Assembly: GCA_963855995.1 (NCBI GenBank)
Contig: OY979717.1
Span: 25,501,746 to 25,565,745, forward strand
Direction of reading: 5' to 3'
Source of the DNA: Muricea muricata
Lineage: Eukaryota > Cnidaria > Anthozoa > Malacalcyonacea > Plexauridae
Length of the DNA stretch: 64,000 bases
The first letter of the stretch is position 1; the number at the start of each line of letters is the position of its first letter. The notes under the pieces were generated by a model. The model worked only from the letters and a program-made list of their open reading frames with translations. It searched no databases and was not told where the DNA came from. The translations under genes and the position numbers were made by a program. This document shows positions 30,670 through 41,676 of the stretch, piece after piece.

Positions 30670-33600
30670 GCCGGGGGTCCGTCCACGATAATACGGCCTT
30701 GCCTATAAACTGTATCCAGCCTACCGCGGTTTTCACCCAGATACACGTCGGTGGACACGATCAAAAATGTTTGGTGGATACAGGCGCGACGGTATCGTTG
30801 GTAAGTCGAGAACTGATCAGTGGCCCTTTAAAGCCATGCTCTTTGAAGGCAAGAGGGATCGGTGGGGAGAAATTGCAAGTTCTTGGAATGAAAGAATTGA
30901 AAGTCCGGATCGGGACATTGACTATATCCCACCAGCTTTTGGTTGTAGGAATGAGAAACACGTGTATTTTAGGTGCTGACTTTTTGAGGTCAGGGCGAAT
31001 GGTTGTGGATATAGCGAATTCGAAATTGACCTGGTCAACGGGAGAAGTGGCATTGAAAATCGAGACGACTGCCCCCACTGTCAATAAATTAAGCGTACTG
31101 TTAGAGAATTACTCGGATATTTTTGTAAACGGACCAAACGACCCTTTAGGGCGGACCACTCTAGCGGAGCACCCGATTGACACAGGAGACAGTCGTCCAG
31201 TGAAACAACGGCCTTATAGAATCCCTGTTCATCTCAACGCCGTGGCAAACAACCAAGTTAACGACATGTTGGAAAGAGGTATTATTCGAGCTAGTAACAG
31301 TCCCTGGTCTTCACCAATCGTGTTAGCACCAAAGAAAGACGGTGATTACAGATTTTGCGTTGACTTCAGACGAGTAAATTCGGTGACAAAGAAGGATGCT
31401 CATCCCATGCCTCGTATCGACGAAATCCTTGACCAGTTAGGCGGTGCGCGCTACTTTAGTACCTTGGACCTTGCATCCGGGTATTGGCAAGTACCATTGA
31501 GAGAAGAAGATATGGAGAAAACGGCATTTTCCGTTGGTGCGGACCATTATGAATTTACAGTTATGCCCTTCGGTTTAACTAACGCTCCCGCCACATTTCA
31601 GCGCATGATGGGTAATCTATTGAAAGGAATTAAAGGCTGCCTAGTATTCATCGATGACATTATTATTTTTTCGGACACGTGAAAGCAACATCAGCGCATT
31701 TTGGACGAAGTATTTCGTCGCGTTCGGGCGGCAGGGTTGAAGATCAAACGCGACAAATGTCAATTTGCACAAGAGTCGGTAAAATTCCTTGGTCACATTG
31801 TGTCAGCGCGAGGAACGGAACCGGACTCATCGAAAGTTGAGGCCGTGAGAGACTTTGCGACACCGACCTCCCTCACCGATGTTCGAGCGTTTCTTGGACT
31901 GGCATCGTATTATAGACGATTTATTAAGAACCTTGCTGACATAGCGGCACCCCGCCACGACCTCACCAAAGGTGGTCAAGAATTCTCCTGGACATCTGCG
32001 GCTGATCAAGCATTCAATGACCTGAAAAACCGTCTGTGTTCAGCACCAATTCTGTCCCTACCAGACTTTTCCCTTCCCTTCACTATTCACACGGATGCCA
32101 GTGATTTCGGGCTCGGCGCGGTCTTGTCCCAACGAAGAGACGAAAACGAAAAAGTAATCGCATATGCCAGTCGAACCCTTACACCTGCAGAGAGAAATTA
32201 CTCGACCACGGAGAAAGAGTGTTTAGCAATTGTATGGACAGTCAACTATTGGCGACCATACTTACTTGGGAAAGCCTTGTGAGGCTGCAAGGATTGAAGG
32301 AACCAAAGGGCCGCCTCGCCAGGTGGATACTCGCCTTACAAGAGTACGAGTTCGAAATCAAGCATCGCCCTGGTCGACAACACAGCAACGCAGACACTCT
32401 CTCGCGATTTCCTCGAGTGACACCCTCACTATTTCCAGACGAAGCCGCGGACGATGACCTGATGGTCGGGGTAAAGGCGACCGAAGTGTGCACAGCATGG
32501 TCCAGGGCGGAGATTCTAAAGGCACAGCAGGCTGATCCAAGTATTTCCACAATACTGCAGCAGTTAAGCGGCGACAATGATCTCCCAAGCGGAGGAGAAA
32601 ATACCGAAAAATCAGAGGAGAATGGAGAACGACGACGCTACAGACAGTTGTGGTCACAACTGGAATTGGTAGATGGCGTTCTACACCGTTGTGTAGATAA
32701 AGGCACCCCATCACAGCGACTGGTTTTGATCGTCCCTCGAGAGGTGCGTGCATACCTTCTAAGACTTGCCCATGACGTCCCAAGTTCGGGACACATGGGG
32801 ATAAACCGCTGCTTAGAACGTCTGCAACGACAGTATTATTGGCCAGGGATGGGGGCAGAAGTACAATTATGGATAGCCGAGTGCGAAAAGTGTAACCAGC
32901 ATAAAACACCGTGCCCATCTCGAAAGGCTCCCATGCAGAGCATAGAAGTGGGACAACCGATGGAACTGTGGGCTATGGATGTGTTAGGACCCCTCCCTAT
33001 GACGGCACGGGGGAACCAGTACATTTTGGTCATGTCCGATCACTTCACTAAATGGGTAGAGGCAGTGCCCATGCCCAATCAGAGGGCCGAAACGGTAGCT
33101 AAAGCCTTCGTTGATGAAATTGTGACTCGACACGGAGTCCCAACTAAACTTCTAACCGACCAAGGAAGGAACTTTGAGGCGGATCTTATGAAGCAAGTGC
33201 TCAGTCTTCTCGGTGTTCAGAAACTCAGAACTTCCCCGTACCACCCCCAAACTGATGGACAGGTGGAGAGAATGAATCGCACTTTGAAAGAAATTCTGAT
33301 GGCTTATGTGAATAAGGACCACAACGATTGGGACGATCACTTGCCACTGGCCCTGTTTGCATATCGTAGCAGTGTACATTCTTCATCTGGAGTTTCACCG
33401 TTCAAGGCAATCTACGGTCGCGAAGCCACTACACCGCTGGTACTTATGCACCCCCAAATTGGAGTTAAAGAGCAAGGTATCTCAAACTACTGCGATGAGT
33501 TGGAGAAGACACTAAAGGAGGTACACTGCAACATGAAAACTAACCTGAACGTGGCGCAAGGTAAGCAGAAGAAGGGGTACGATGAGCGTAATGACGTGGA

Positions 33601-34045
33601 CCACTGCACAGAGTTAAAGAAGGGGGACCGTGTGTGGCTCAACAACAAAGCGGTTCCAAAGGGTTTGAGTCGAAAGTTCCATTTGCCGTGGGCGGGGCCT
33701 TACGTCGTACTGAGTAGACTTGGCAGAGTCAACTACCATATCAAGCCGGTGTCTGGAAACGGTAAGGCAAAGGTGGTACATCGCAATCGACTTAAGTTAG
33801 ATGGGCGTCAATCTAGAATGGAAGAAACTTGGCCTGTTGATCACAAACGAGAGGGAGACTCGACCGCCAAAATGTGCCCAGGCGAACCAACGATACATCA
33901 TGAGGAGAAGCTTATTGCCGACACACAGCCGTTACAAGAAGGTGAGCCCATCCTATTACGGAGATCCAACCGTAACCGCCGACAACCTGATAGGTATCCG
34001 GACTATAACTTGGATGAACTTGAGATCGAGTACGCTCTCAGTTAG
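30645..34045 (+). pseudogene. pol: Pol of the Ty3/gypsy element: protease, RT, RNase H, integrase, with two lesions
   Basis: Expressed by -1 frameshift from gag. Protease: VDTGA (about 30774-30791) and an ILGADF block near 30970. RT: the FGLTNAPATFQ block (31570-31602) and FIDD catalytic motif (31648-31659). RNase H: TDAS (about 32092) and EKE (about 32214). Integrase: an HHCC zinc domain (about 32766-32900), an acidic-triad core with TDQGRNF near 33157 and YHPQTDGQVERMN near 33240, then a GPY/F-like end. Breaks: TGA at 31680-31682, just after the RT active site, and a frame change with missing codons at about 32262-32285 that removes the last RNase H acidic motif. Stop TAG at 34043-34045. 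Reading is otherwise open. Confidence 0.93.
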
Positions 34046-34054
34046 AGAGGGGGG
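34044..34054 (+). promoter_or_regulatory. Polypurine tract
   Basis: AGAGAGGGGGG, four bases before the 3' LTR, in the position used to prime plus-strand synthesis. It overlaps the pol stop. Confidence 0.8.
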
Positions 34055-34057
34055 TAT

Positions 34058-34233
34058 TGTAACATATGCTAGCAATTAGTAAGAAATAGGACACCATTAG
34101 ATAGAGATTTGGTGACAGGCAAATTAAGATATAATCGGGGATGGGCATATGGTGTAAAAAGATATATATAAATAACAGAGGAATAAAGCGAGTGTTGCTC
34201 TATTATTGTGTCTTGTTTTTGGCGTATATTACA
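34058..34233 (+). repeat. 3' LTR
   Basis: 176 bp, identical to the 5' LTR except C for G at 34073. Followed by the target duplicate TAAC. Confidence 0.95.
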
Positions 34234-34346
34234 TAACCTAATGTCTAAATTAACCTATATTTTTATACTTATTTCTTAAATCCAATATTCAAAATATTCT
34301 GAATAAAAAATTCTTACATATCTAATAAGATGTCGAAATCCTCATG

Positions 34347-35037
34347 TTAGCAATACTCAATGTTCATGATACATAATCTTGATAAATTGGAAATTCTTCC
34401 AGATCTTGTTACGATTGGACGACGTCGTAAACCACTGGACTCCGCCCGCGGTTTCTCACCATTGGATGCCTGTGTATGTTCTGTTGTAGAATCTCCTCCA
34501 GTCAACATTGTACGATTTGAACGTCCACTGTTTTCCTTAAAGACCCTACTTGTCGGAGTAGTTTCAGTTGACACTGGGTCTTGATACCCTACTTGTCGGA
34601 GTAGTTTCAGTTGACACTGGGTCTTGATAAACATCGAATGGTACGAACTCGTCTTCTTGTTCTTCTTTAACAATGCGTTCAGGTACAACTAACAAATGTC
34701 TTCGATTTCTTCTGTACCCCTTGCCGACGTCCGATTCGACTATATAAGATCGTGGTTCTTTCGCTATCTGCTTCACCACGCCCAATTTAACATATCCTTT
34801 AGTAGTTGGAATTCGTACGGCTTGATTTTCCTTTAGAGTTCCCAGCGTCTTAGCACTTTTATCATAATACATCTTCTGCTGTTGGCGCTTCTTACTAATG
34901 CTATGTGACACTCGATTACAAGGTATAACTTTTGGTGCAAAGAGTTTTTTTGACTCCAACAGAACATCTGTTCGAGTTGTTCTCAGGGCCTCTTGTAAGG
35001 ATATGCAACTGGGTGGGCATATTTCCCAAGGGACCAA
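34347..35037 (-). pseudogene. Second gypsy-type pol remnant: integrase C-terminus
   Basis: The minus-strand frame 35037-34564 carries a Lys-rich start, then YYDKSAKTL, NQAVRIPT and YRRNRRHLL blocks typical of the post-core end of gypsy integrases. The overlapping frame 34688-34347 gives the VTRSGR tail. A direct tandem duplication of about 42 bases (about 34545-34629) joins the two frames and repeats the QDPVSTETTPTSR coding segment. It is a different, older element than the intact one beside it, and lacks LTRs, RT and integrase core here. Confidence 0.75.
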
Positions 35038-36311
35038 TTATATAAAGTAAATAGGGACCTAAAAAATTCCAGTCAAATATATAAAATTGCGGTTACTATA
35101 GCTATAATATGAAAGCTGCAAGCAGCTGAAGTTCACCAAATAATGTGAACAGTTGTTCACGCTTACAGTGTAATTACGTATATAATTCCTGGTTAGCTAG
35201 TAAAACTTCCGTCTTCGTGGATTAAAATTTCTCATTGTCTGTGAAGAACTGAAGAACCTGGAGGGAATTCACTTGAGAAAGGCAAGATAATAGCAGATAT
35301 TTTGCCTTTTCAAGGATTGATTACCTACTTTCAATATTGTTTTTTATTACTTTTATACTCAAACCATGAAAGCATTGAAAAGGAACCTTTTACTGGGGGG
35401 GGGGGCAAAATGCGTAATTGAGGGGACAGTAAGGGGGCTGGGGGGGGCAAGTCCCCCAGTCTATATGTTAAAAGAGGCCCTGGTTGTTCTAGACATCAAG
35501 CGTTGTGCAATTAAGGGGACCAAGATTGCTGTCTTAATTTAGGAGTATTTCGTAGATTTAACAAACCAAGCATTGGGTCGGATGTTAATAACTGTCCACT
35601 GCCACATCAAATGTGTTCTGTCAATTGGTAAATCGGTTTAAACTTTAAAGCTTTATTTTATAACTTCCGCATGCCAGTTGAAACTCTGTTTTACATCTTA
35701 GCAAAACAGAACAGTGTTTGATATTGGCACTCGTCTCTCATATTTTTCAGAATTTAAACAAAGCATTTGTTCGTATTATGGCCTTCACTACCTCTAACAG
35801 TAAACTCACTTCTGATATTTTATTATTCACCACTTGACTGTAGCTGTTACATTTATACAATACCCTCCATATTACAACTTTAACAAGAATTTTTGCGCGA
35901 TTTTAGCATTTTTTCGTAGCTTGAAGGTTCCATAACTTGAAAACTGCTTGAAAAATCGAGGTAACCATTTAAATGTCTTATATGTAGCTTTTTTATGCTT
36001 TCAGATGATGTAAGTCATTTATTCTTAAATTTAACTTAAAATGTCACACTTATCGATTTCAAGCGATAAATAGATTTCCACTGGTATAAGTGTTTATCTT
36101 GCGAGCTCGTGACGTCCAAATACGTCATATTCGTTGACCAAACACAGCCAGCCAACCAGACATTTATCGCTTGCATAGCGTTACGTTGCTTATGGGCAGT
36201 GCTTTACATTTGATATTGATAACAATGCACTTTTGTATCAATTTTCAGACCGATGTGATGTGCGATAATGCGTTGTGCAATAATGCGTTTAATCACAAGA
36301 AAATTATAGTT
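35038..36311. other. Unassigned, with a fragment of palindrome family B and a G-tract
   Basis: 35955-36045 (CCATTTAAATGTCTTATATG and on) matches half of the palindrome at 45900-46320. A G-tract GGGGGGGGGG lies at 35395-35406, followed by a second at 35440. Short inverted words near 36050-36170 (TTATCGATTTCAAGCGATAA) suggest another decayed MITE. Confidence 0.45.
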
Positions 36312-36458
36312 CTGTGAAATCTGTTACTAATAAGTATAATTTAACATTTTAATCCAGACCTATTCTTTTCGTTTCAAAATCAAGTCTTAACATTTCGTTT
36401 CGATATATGATAGAATGCGCAACGAATCGAAACTTGCGAGTCTTTGCGAGTCACATTA

Positions 36459-36609
36459 AGGCTCTTTTCCAATTATGGCAAATATCAGATCGCTAGCTCG
36501 CTGCGAGCGATTTCATGCAATCACAATGCTTGACTGCTTATTTGAACTGTAGATGCAAGCACTGGCAGCGAGCTTGCGCGTTGGTTTTGCGATGACTGGA
36601 AAAGAGCCT
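36459..36609. mobile_element. MITE, TIR AGGCTCTTTTCCA
   Basis: AGGCTCTTTTCCA (36459-36471) is exactly inverted at 36597-36609. The interior has GCTAGCTCGCTGCGAGCGA and CAGCGAGCTTGCGCG, which pair loosely. Absent from the matching arm at 28600-28821. Confidence 0.85.
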
Positions 36610-36615
36610 TTGTTT

Positions 36616-36742
36616 CTGTTTCAAACGTCGCGTTTTGCATGCATCGAACGCAATTCAAACAATAGATAATGAGATGGCTAACCTCATTTTCTATATTGTT
36701 TGAATTGCATTCGATGCATGCAAAATTAAATGTTTGAAACAG
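36616..36742. mobile_element. Palindromic MITE family F6, copy 1
   Basis: CTGTTTCAAAC-GTCGCGTTTTGCATGC pairs with the complement ending GTTTGAAACAG. The core CAATTCAAACAATAGATAA is shared with 58298-58387. Confidence 0.8.
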
Positions 36743-36747
36743 ACCTT

Positions 36748-36869
36748 AGGCGTGTTCCAGATGTCGAACTTTTCATGTGCCGAACTTAATGTAAATGAGC
36801 CGAAAGAAAGATTTTAGTTCATGTGCATTAGATTCAGCAGATGAAAAGTGCGACGTCTGAAACAGGCCT
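36748..36869. mobile_element. MITE, TIR AGGCGTGTTCCAGATGTCG
   Basis: AGGCGTGTTCCAGATGTCG-ACTTTTCATGTG pairs imperfectly with CA-ATGAAAAGTGCGACGTC-GAAACAGGCCT at the right. About 122 bases. Confidence 0.8.
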
Positions 36870-36984
36870 TAGACTCGCAAGACTCGCAGTTTACGAGTAG
36901 CGAGTGATTACGGGTAGCGAATACTCGCGAGTAACGAGTCAAAACGAGTATTCGTTTCATTTGCGACCGGTACTGTATATCATT

Positions 36985-38005
36985 CTTGATTGCAACAGCA
37001 TACTACATTGTTCACATTGTCTTCATACTTTCAAGACAGAGTCCTTCCTGCACAGCTTGAAAGTTTCTGCACCATCAATATAATACACTCAGAATATCAA
37101 AATACTGTAAATATGGAGCGTGCAGTCCTCAAACATTCTTGCTTAATATGTATACTTGTACACATACACACATATACATACTTGACCAGAATATATTTTG
37201 CTAAGGGTTGCACTGCATTGGAGCCTACTGACTTTATAAAAATATAATGTGCTTCAAAAGATAGTCCAGATATGGCTTGGAAACTCAACCAAACTCTTTG
37301 TTTTATCTGTTTGTTCGTGTTTACGCAGACTTGGGTACGGTCACAGAATAGAAATAAGCAGAAAGGCAACTTGAGTCGGAACCTTTGAAGTTTGTGTCTC
37401 CACGCATGTCTCATTACGTACATTCATTATGCAGGCTCTGGCCAGTCAATTGCCTTTTCTGGCCAATAGGGACGCTGAACTGGCTGTTCCGCCAGTATTC
37501 TGGCCAGTCAATTGCATAAAAATACGGGGACACTTTGCACTGCTGAATTGCCCTACTGTTATTCTCTATACTGTGGTACGGTGAAAACAATAAATTTTCA
37601 GCCGTACTGTTGAAATATTATAATAGGCAAAATTTAAAAAGATTTGTGCATGATGAAGCCAACTCAACTTGCTAGCTCATTATAAATGCTTTAAAGTTCG
37701 CCGACTTTCCAGACCATGTCTCGATTGACCATGTTGAAAATAATGATTTTTTAAAACATTTTAAAAGTTACGGAATTTCTCTATTGAGGAGTAAAGTCGT
37801 CTTACTTTAGACAAGCAAAATGGACCTTACTTAATTTAATTTGCAATGAGTTTAGTCCTATTCTTAAGCCATACTTAGTCCTGTGTCTCATTTAGGTTAT
37901 ATCAGTCTTTCGAGATCGTCATATCATAATCTTGCAAGATAATTATAGAAAGAAGGCATTCATCTCTGTACAGAAGGTTTTATGTAAAGACAACTGGTAA
38001 GTATG
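36985..38005 (+). repeat. Direct duplication, copy 1 (period about 1.87 kb)
   Basis: Colinear with 38853-39877: CTACATTGTTCA, GCACAGCTTGAA-GTTTCTGC, AATATAATGTGCTTCAAAA and the 90-base block ending GTAAAGACAACTGGTAAGT all recur in order at an offset of about 1870. The last block ends in a splice-donor-like GGTAAGT in both copies. Segment 37344-37520 resembles 45450-45600 at the end of the DIRS-like element. Confidence 0.75.
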
Positions 38006-38852
38006 CACTATTATAATACACTATTATCCGATTACCCGATTTACAATTGAAATTCGAAAGTAATCAGTACTGATATGTATCTGATGCCGCTTTGCAGATT
38101 TTGCTGCAGCTTTTTTATAGGTGAACAGCAATAAAAAAACCTAACATACTTTTTACTGTAGCTACCAAATTAAGCACTCAAATTTCTTGTGCAATTTATT
38201 TGTAGTCTATTCGAAATTATGCATAACTTTATACTTAACCAGCTTCGCATGTCAGCCTTTTGATATGATAAAAAATTGCTTAAAAATCAGTTTCTTCGTT
38301 GAATGTTTCATGCTTGATTTATATGATTCTACTAAAACAATTAGATAACTCTCACTCGATTTCTATGAGAACTATCACTGCATAGAAATCTCGAGTTTGT
38401 AATCTAGTTGTTAGTTAAAATTTTATAAAAGCTGTATATAGATTCTAAGCAATATCGCGATAATTAATATCGCGATAGTCATCAAGTATGAAGATAATTT
38501 CGATAGATCGCTCAAATTTTTACCTTCGATACACGATAACCGCTAATGAAAACATCACAATCAATAAAATATCGAAACACCGCCCAGTCCTAGCTTGTGG
38601 TACCACCGTTAGGCTGGACTCTATCATCAATACCATCGAAGCTTGTCCAGTAGGTCGAAGATGCTTTCGGTTTCGTCGAAGCACAGAAGCACAGTCAACC
38701 AATCTTCTTCATTTTGTTTCTTTTATTTTTGGGACCCTACCTTGGTTGCACAACTTACTATATAAATGAGTTTGCTGTACTGTGCTATAAAGAGGCGTAC
38801 ATGAATTTGTAGGCGATAAAGTTCATATAACATGCAGTATTTATATATTGCT
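38006..38852. other. Spacer between duplication copies
   Basis: Holds the repeat block shared with 19400-19625 (38325-38425), a small AATATCGCGATA palindrome cluster (38448-38478) and the repeat shared with 27905-28005 (38720-38822). No gene seen. Confidence 0.5.
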
Positions 38853-39877
38853 CTTAATTGTAACTGCATGCTACATTGTTCAAATTATCTTTATAATCCT
38901 TCTTGCACAGCTTGAACGTTTCTGCGCCATCAATATAATACACACGGAATATCAATATACGTAAATATGGGGCGTTTAGTCCTCAAACATTCTTGCTGCT
39001 GGACAGTGCTTGTATATGTTTAAGTTTGTCTAGAATATTTGGCGAAGGGTTTGCAATGTATTGGAGCCCAAACACTACAAAAAATATAATGTGCTTCAAA
39101 ATAATGTTTTTTAAAAATATTAGTCATAAAAGTTATGCGGAGTTTCCCTACTGACGAGTAAAGTCGTCTTACCTTAGGCAGATAGAAGGGACTCAGGGAG
39201 GACCTTAGGATTTACGACGCGGCACTTCGACGACGTGCAAGACAAAAATTGTGAATGATTTGTGGTGCGTGGATTCTCTCTACTATGTAGTCATGCTGAA
39301 TACAACGTTAATCTAATTATTATCACGTTCCTTAAGGGCCGCGGGTAAGCATGTTATAACGTCAGAAGTGCTTTGGAAGTCCATCTTATATGTGTAGCAG
39401 ACACCGGCATCGTTTCGGCAAACCAAAATGATTGCTTGTTACTAAAATAAGCTTCCAAAAAATTTTTTATTGAAGTATATTGAAACCGCGTCGTCGAGCT
39501 TTCCGCGTTGTCAATCTTAATGTCTCTAAATTTAAAAAGGTAGGGTCCGCTGGGTTGCATGGCCATTTGATGAGGGTGTTATACAATATGTTGAATGAAA
39601 CATGGTAAAAATGTGTACATTTCCTTAAAAGATGAAAAAAATGTTCAAGCTTATTCCACAGTAGCTACTATGAGGATGAAAATACAATGACTAAATAAGA
39701 GTGGTTTTCCGTAATTTATTACCATGAATTTCCTCCTATTCTTAAGCAATATTTTATATTCATTTTAGTTACATCTGTCTTTCGCGATCGCCATATCATG
39801 ATCTTGCAAGATAATTATAGAAAGAACGCATTCATCTGTGTTCAGAAAGTTTTATGTAAAGACAACTGGTAAGTGCT
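38853..39877 (+). repeat. Direct duplication, copy 2
   Basis: Second copy of 36985-38005. A segment near 39170-39600 has no counterpart in copy 1, while copy 1 carries 37344-37520 that copy 2 lacks, so each took independent changes. Confidence 0.7.
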
Positions 39878-39940
39878 CGACTTGTAAATTGATCACTGCT
39901 CTTGGTTTTCAGGCTAGATACTTTATAGTTACATGAAATA

Positions 39941-40540
39941 CAGAGTGCCTAAAAACGAAACACAAATTCAACAGGCTGTCACGCATCACATGTTGAACTT
40001 AATGATTTGATTTTTGCATAGCAAGAATAAGACTTATTTAGGTTTTCAATGGAACTTGTCTTGTATCCTAACAACGTAAAATGACTAAATACACTTCAAA
40101 TAATAATAACCGGTCAAAATCACACCATTGGGAAATGAATCCAAAACGAGGCAGAGAGAATTAAAATTACTTAGTCGAGTTTGTGATGAACTAAAATCAG
40201 CCCTGGTTCTCGTATGTCACCGATATCGGCGATTACCATTGAGAGAATCTTGGTGAATTTTCTCCTTGAATGATTACCAACAATGACTCGCCGATCATCA
40301 GCCACATATGAGACTGCAAAAATTTGCATATTCGACTCTCTATAGGGTGCAAGAATGGGATTTTTATCGGCAATTTTTATTTGATTGGTATTTGCTCATC
40401 TCTTGTTGTTAGGATACGAGAAAAGTGTCATTGGAAAGCTAAATGCCTTATCTTTCTTGCTGTGGCAAAAATTAAGTTGCTAAGTTCAGCATATGATGTG
40501 TGACAGCTTGTCGAATTTCTGTTTCTTTTGCGACACCCAG
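39941..40540. mobile_element. 600-bp MITE with about 120-bp TIRs and TA flanks
   Basis: CAGAGTGCC-AAAAACGAAACACAAATTC at the left pairs with the complement at 40510-40540. Pairing extends to about 40073 and 40406 (GTATCCTAACAAC and its complement). TA dinucleotides at 39939-39940 and 40541-40542 fit Tc1/mariner-type insertion. No transposase. Confidence 0.8.
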
Positions 40541-40742
40541 TATGTGTCGCATGTAGCAATGTAGCACATGCAAACCTCAGAGGGATAGTGAGACCAAACG
40601 GTTCAAGTGTAGCTACGATAACCAGATTTTTTGCGGTAAGATCGTTCGCGTTCTTTGTTTATCTCACGTTTGCTTGGATTGTGTGAGCAACCAACCATAC
40701 TTTTGTGTATTTTGCGTTGGTGTATTGTGAATTGAAGTATGA

Positions 40743-41674
40743 AAGATAAAAATAATGTACATTCGGTTGAACGCAGTGAATTAGAAAGTAAATGTATTTT
40801 CAAAGGGAATACGGACAATTCAGAGACTGAGTAGTCAGCTGATTGGGCAGAATTGCTTATTTAGGTAATAATTCCGTGTTCTCAGTACGCGAAATTAATC
40901 TTCAATCCATCAAGGTTAAAACATGACAAATAAAATGCTGGTTAGGATTAGGGTTTGGATTAGGGCTTGGATTAAGATTTATATTGGAACACGGAATTAT
41001 TACCCTTATTTAAGCCTTTGAGTATATCATACTAGCATCTCACTCTTCCGAATTACATCTAATACAGATTGGTATTAAATCAAATTTTAGGCAGTACATC
41101 GTTTGCTAGAGGTCGATGCTACAGGTGTAATCGATATGGACACTGGGCAAAGAACTACCCAGCCGTTGTTAGTCGGCCAAACTTTCAATCCCCCAACCGG
41201 AGCGGGTTCTATCACTCCAGCAACCCCACAATTAGACTATCAAACGGACACAAGGAACTGAAGGAAGGTCCACAAAATTGAGTGTGTTAAAAGAAATATA
41301 TTTGAAGAGTTGAGTGAGGTAAGCGACTTTTTAGAAAGTGACAATGCTTCTTCTTCACCGGAGCCGAAAGTCAAAGGTAGACTTAAAGAACATGTTAGCT
41401 TTTGGCAGAAAATAAGCGCAGCTAATTTTATTTTGTCCGTTATTAACTAAGCTTATCGTTTACCATTTTTAAATACTCCTCAGAATAAAGAGTCAGCAAA
41501 TAACAAATCCGCTTTAACCTATGGTGATTTTGTCGGCCAGGCCATCATGGATCTAGTAGCATCCCAAAGAGTGTTGGAAGTTAAGAATCCTGCATCCATA
41601 ATTATCCGCTAAACGTTCCGATACAGCGCTCCGGGAAAAAGAGACTCATATTAGATTTGAGACACGTCAATGAC
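40743..41674 (+). pseudogene. Gag and N-terminal RT region of the DIRS-like element
   Basis: An ATG near 40739 opens a short charged frame that ends in TAG near 40833. After the MITE at 40864-41004, a CCHC-like knuckle CYRCNRYGHWAKNY (about 41100-41140) has Tyr in place of the last Cys. From 41281, frames with several stops encode the region preceding RT (GRLKEHVSFWQKI, about 41371-41410; AYRLPFLNTP, about 41452-41480). The segment ends at the TA where the Tc1/mariner element landed. Confidence 0.6.
40864..41004. mobile_element. hAT-like MITE with telomere-like core
   Basis: TIR GGTAATAATTCCGTGTTC (40864-40881) is exactly inverted at 40987-41004. A perfect 8-bp duplication CTTATTTA occurs at 40856-40863 and 41005-41012. 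The interior holds GGTTAGGATTAGGGTTTGG and GGATTAGGGCTTGGATTA, degenerate TTAGGG-type repeats. Confidence 0.92.
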
Positions 41675-41676
41675 TA

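Larger units (their letters stand above)
29546..34233 (+). mobile_element. Complete Ty3/gypsy LTR retrotransposon (Metaviridae type)
   Basis: Two 176-bp LTRs (29546-29721, 34058-34233) start TGTAACA and end ATTACA. They differ at a single position (29561 G versus 34073 C) and are flanked by TAAC (29542-29545 and 34234-34237). A primer-binding-site-like TGG follows the 5' LTR, and a purine tract AGAGAGGGGGG precedes the 3' LTR. Gag then pol (protease, RT, RNase H, integrase) order identifies Ty3/gypsy. The LTR identity points to a recent insertion. Confidence 0.97.
36312..36925 (-). repeat. Right arm of the 8-kb inverted repeat, split by three MITEs
   Basis: 36312-36458 and 36870-36925 together match 28600-28821 in reverse complement. 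The 411 bases between are three consecutive short elements (36459-36609, 36616-36742, 36748-36869) that the left arm lacks. They are therefore insertions. Confidence 0.75.

Noticed and set aside
30404-30736. Alternative ORFs on both strands at the gag/pol junction
   Set aside because: Gag knuckles and the open -1 pol frame explain this stretch; the others have no domain.
32358-32918. 186-codon minus-strand ORF inside pol
   Set aside because: It is antisense to RNase H and integrase coding sequence and is explained by codon bias.
36990-37423. Overlapping + and - ORFs of 85 and 108 codons
   Set aside because: They lie in a duplicated non-coding repeat, and the second copy at 38853-39100 does not keep the frames.
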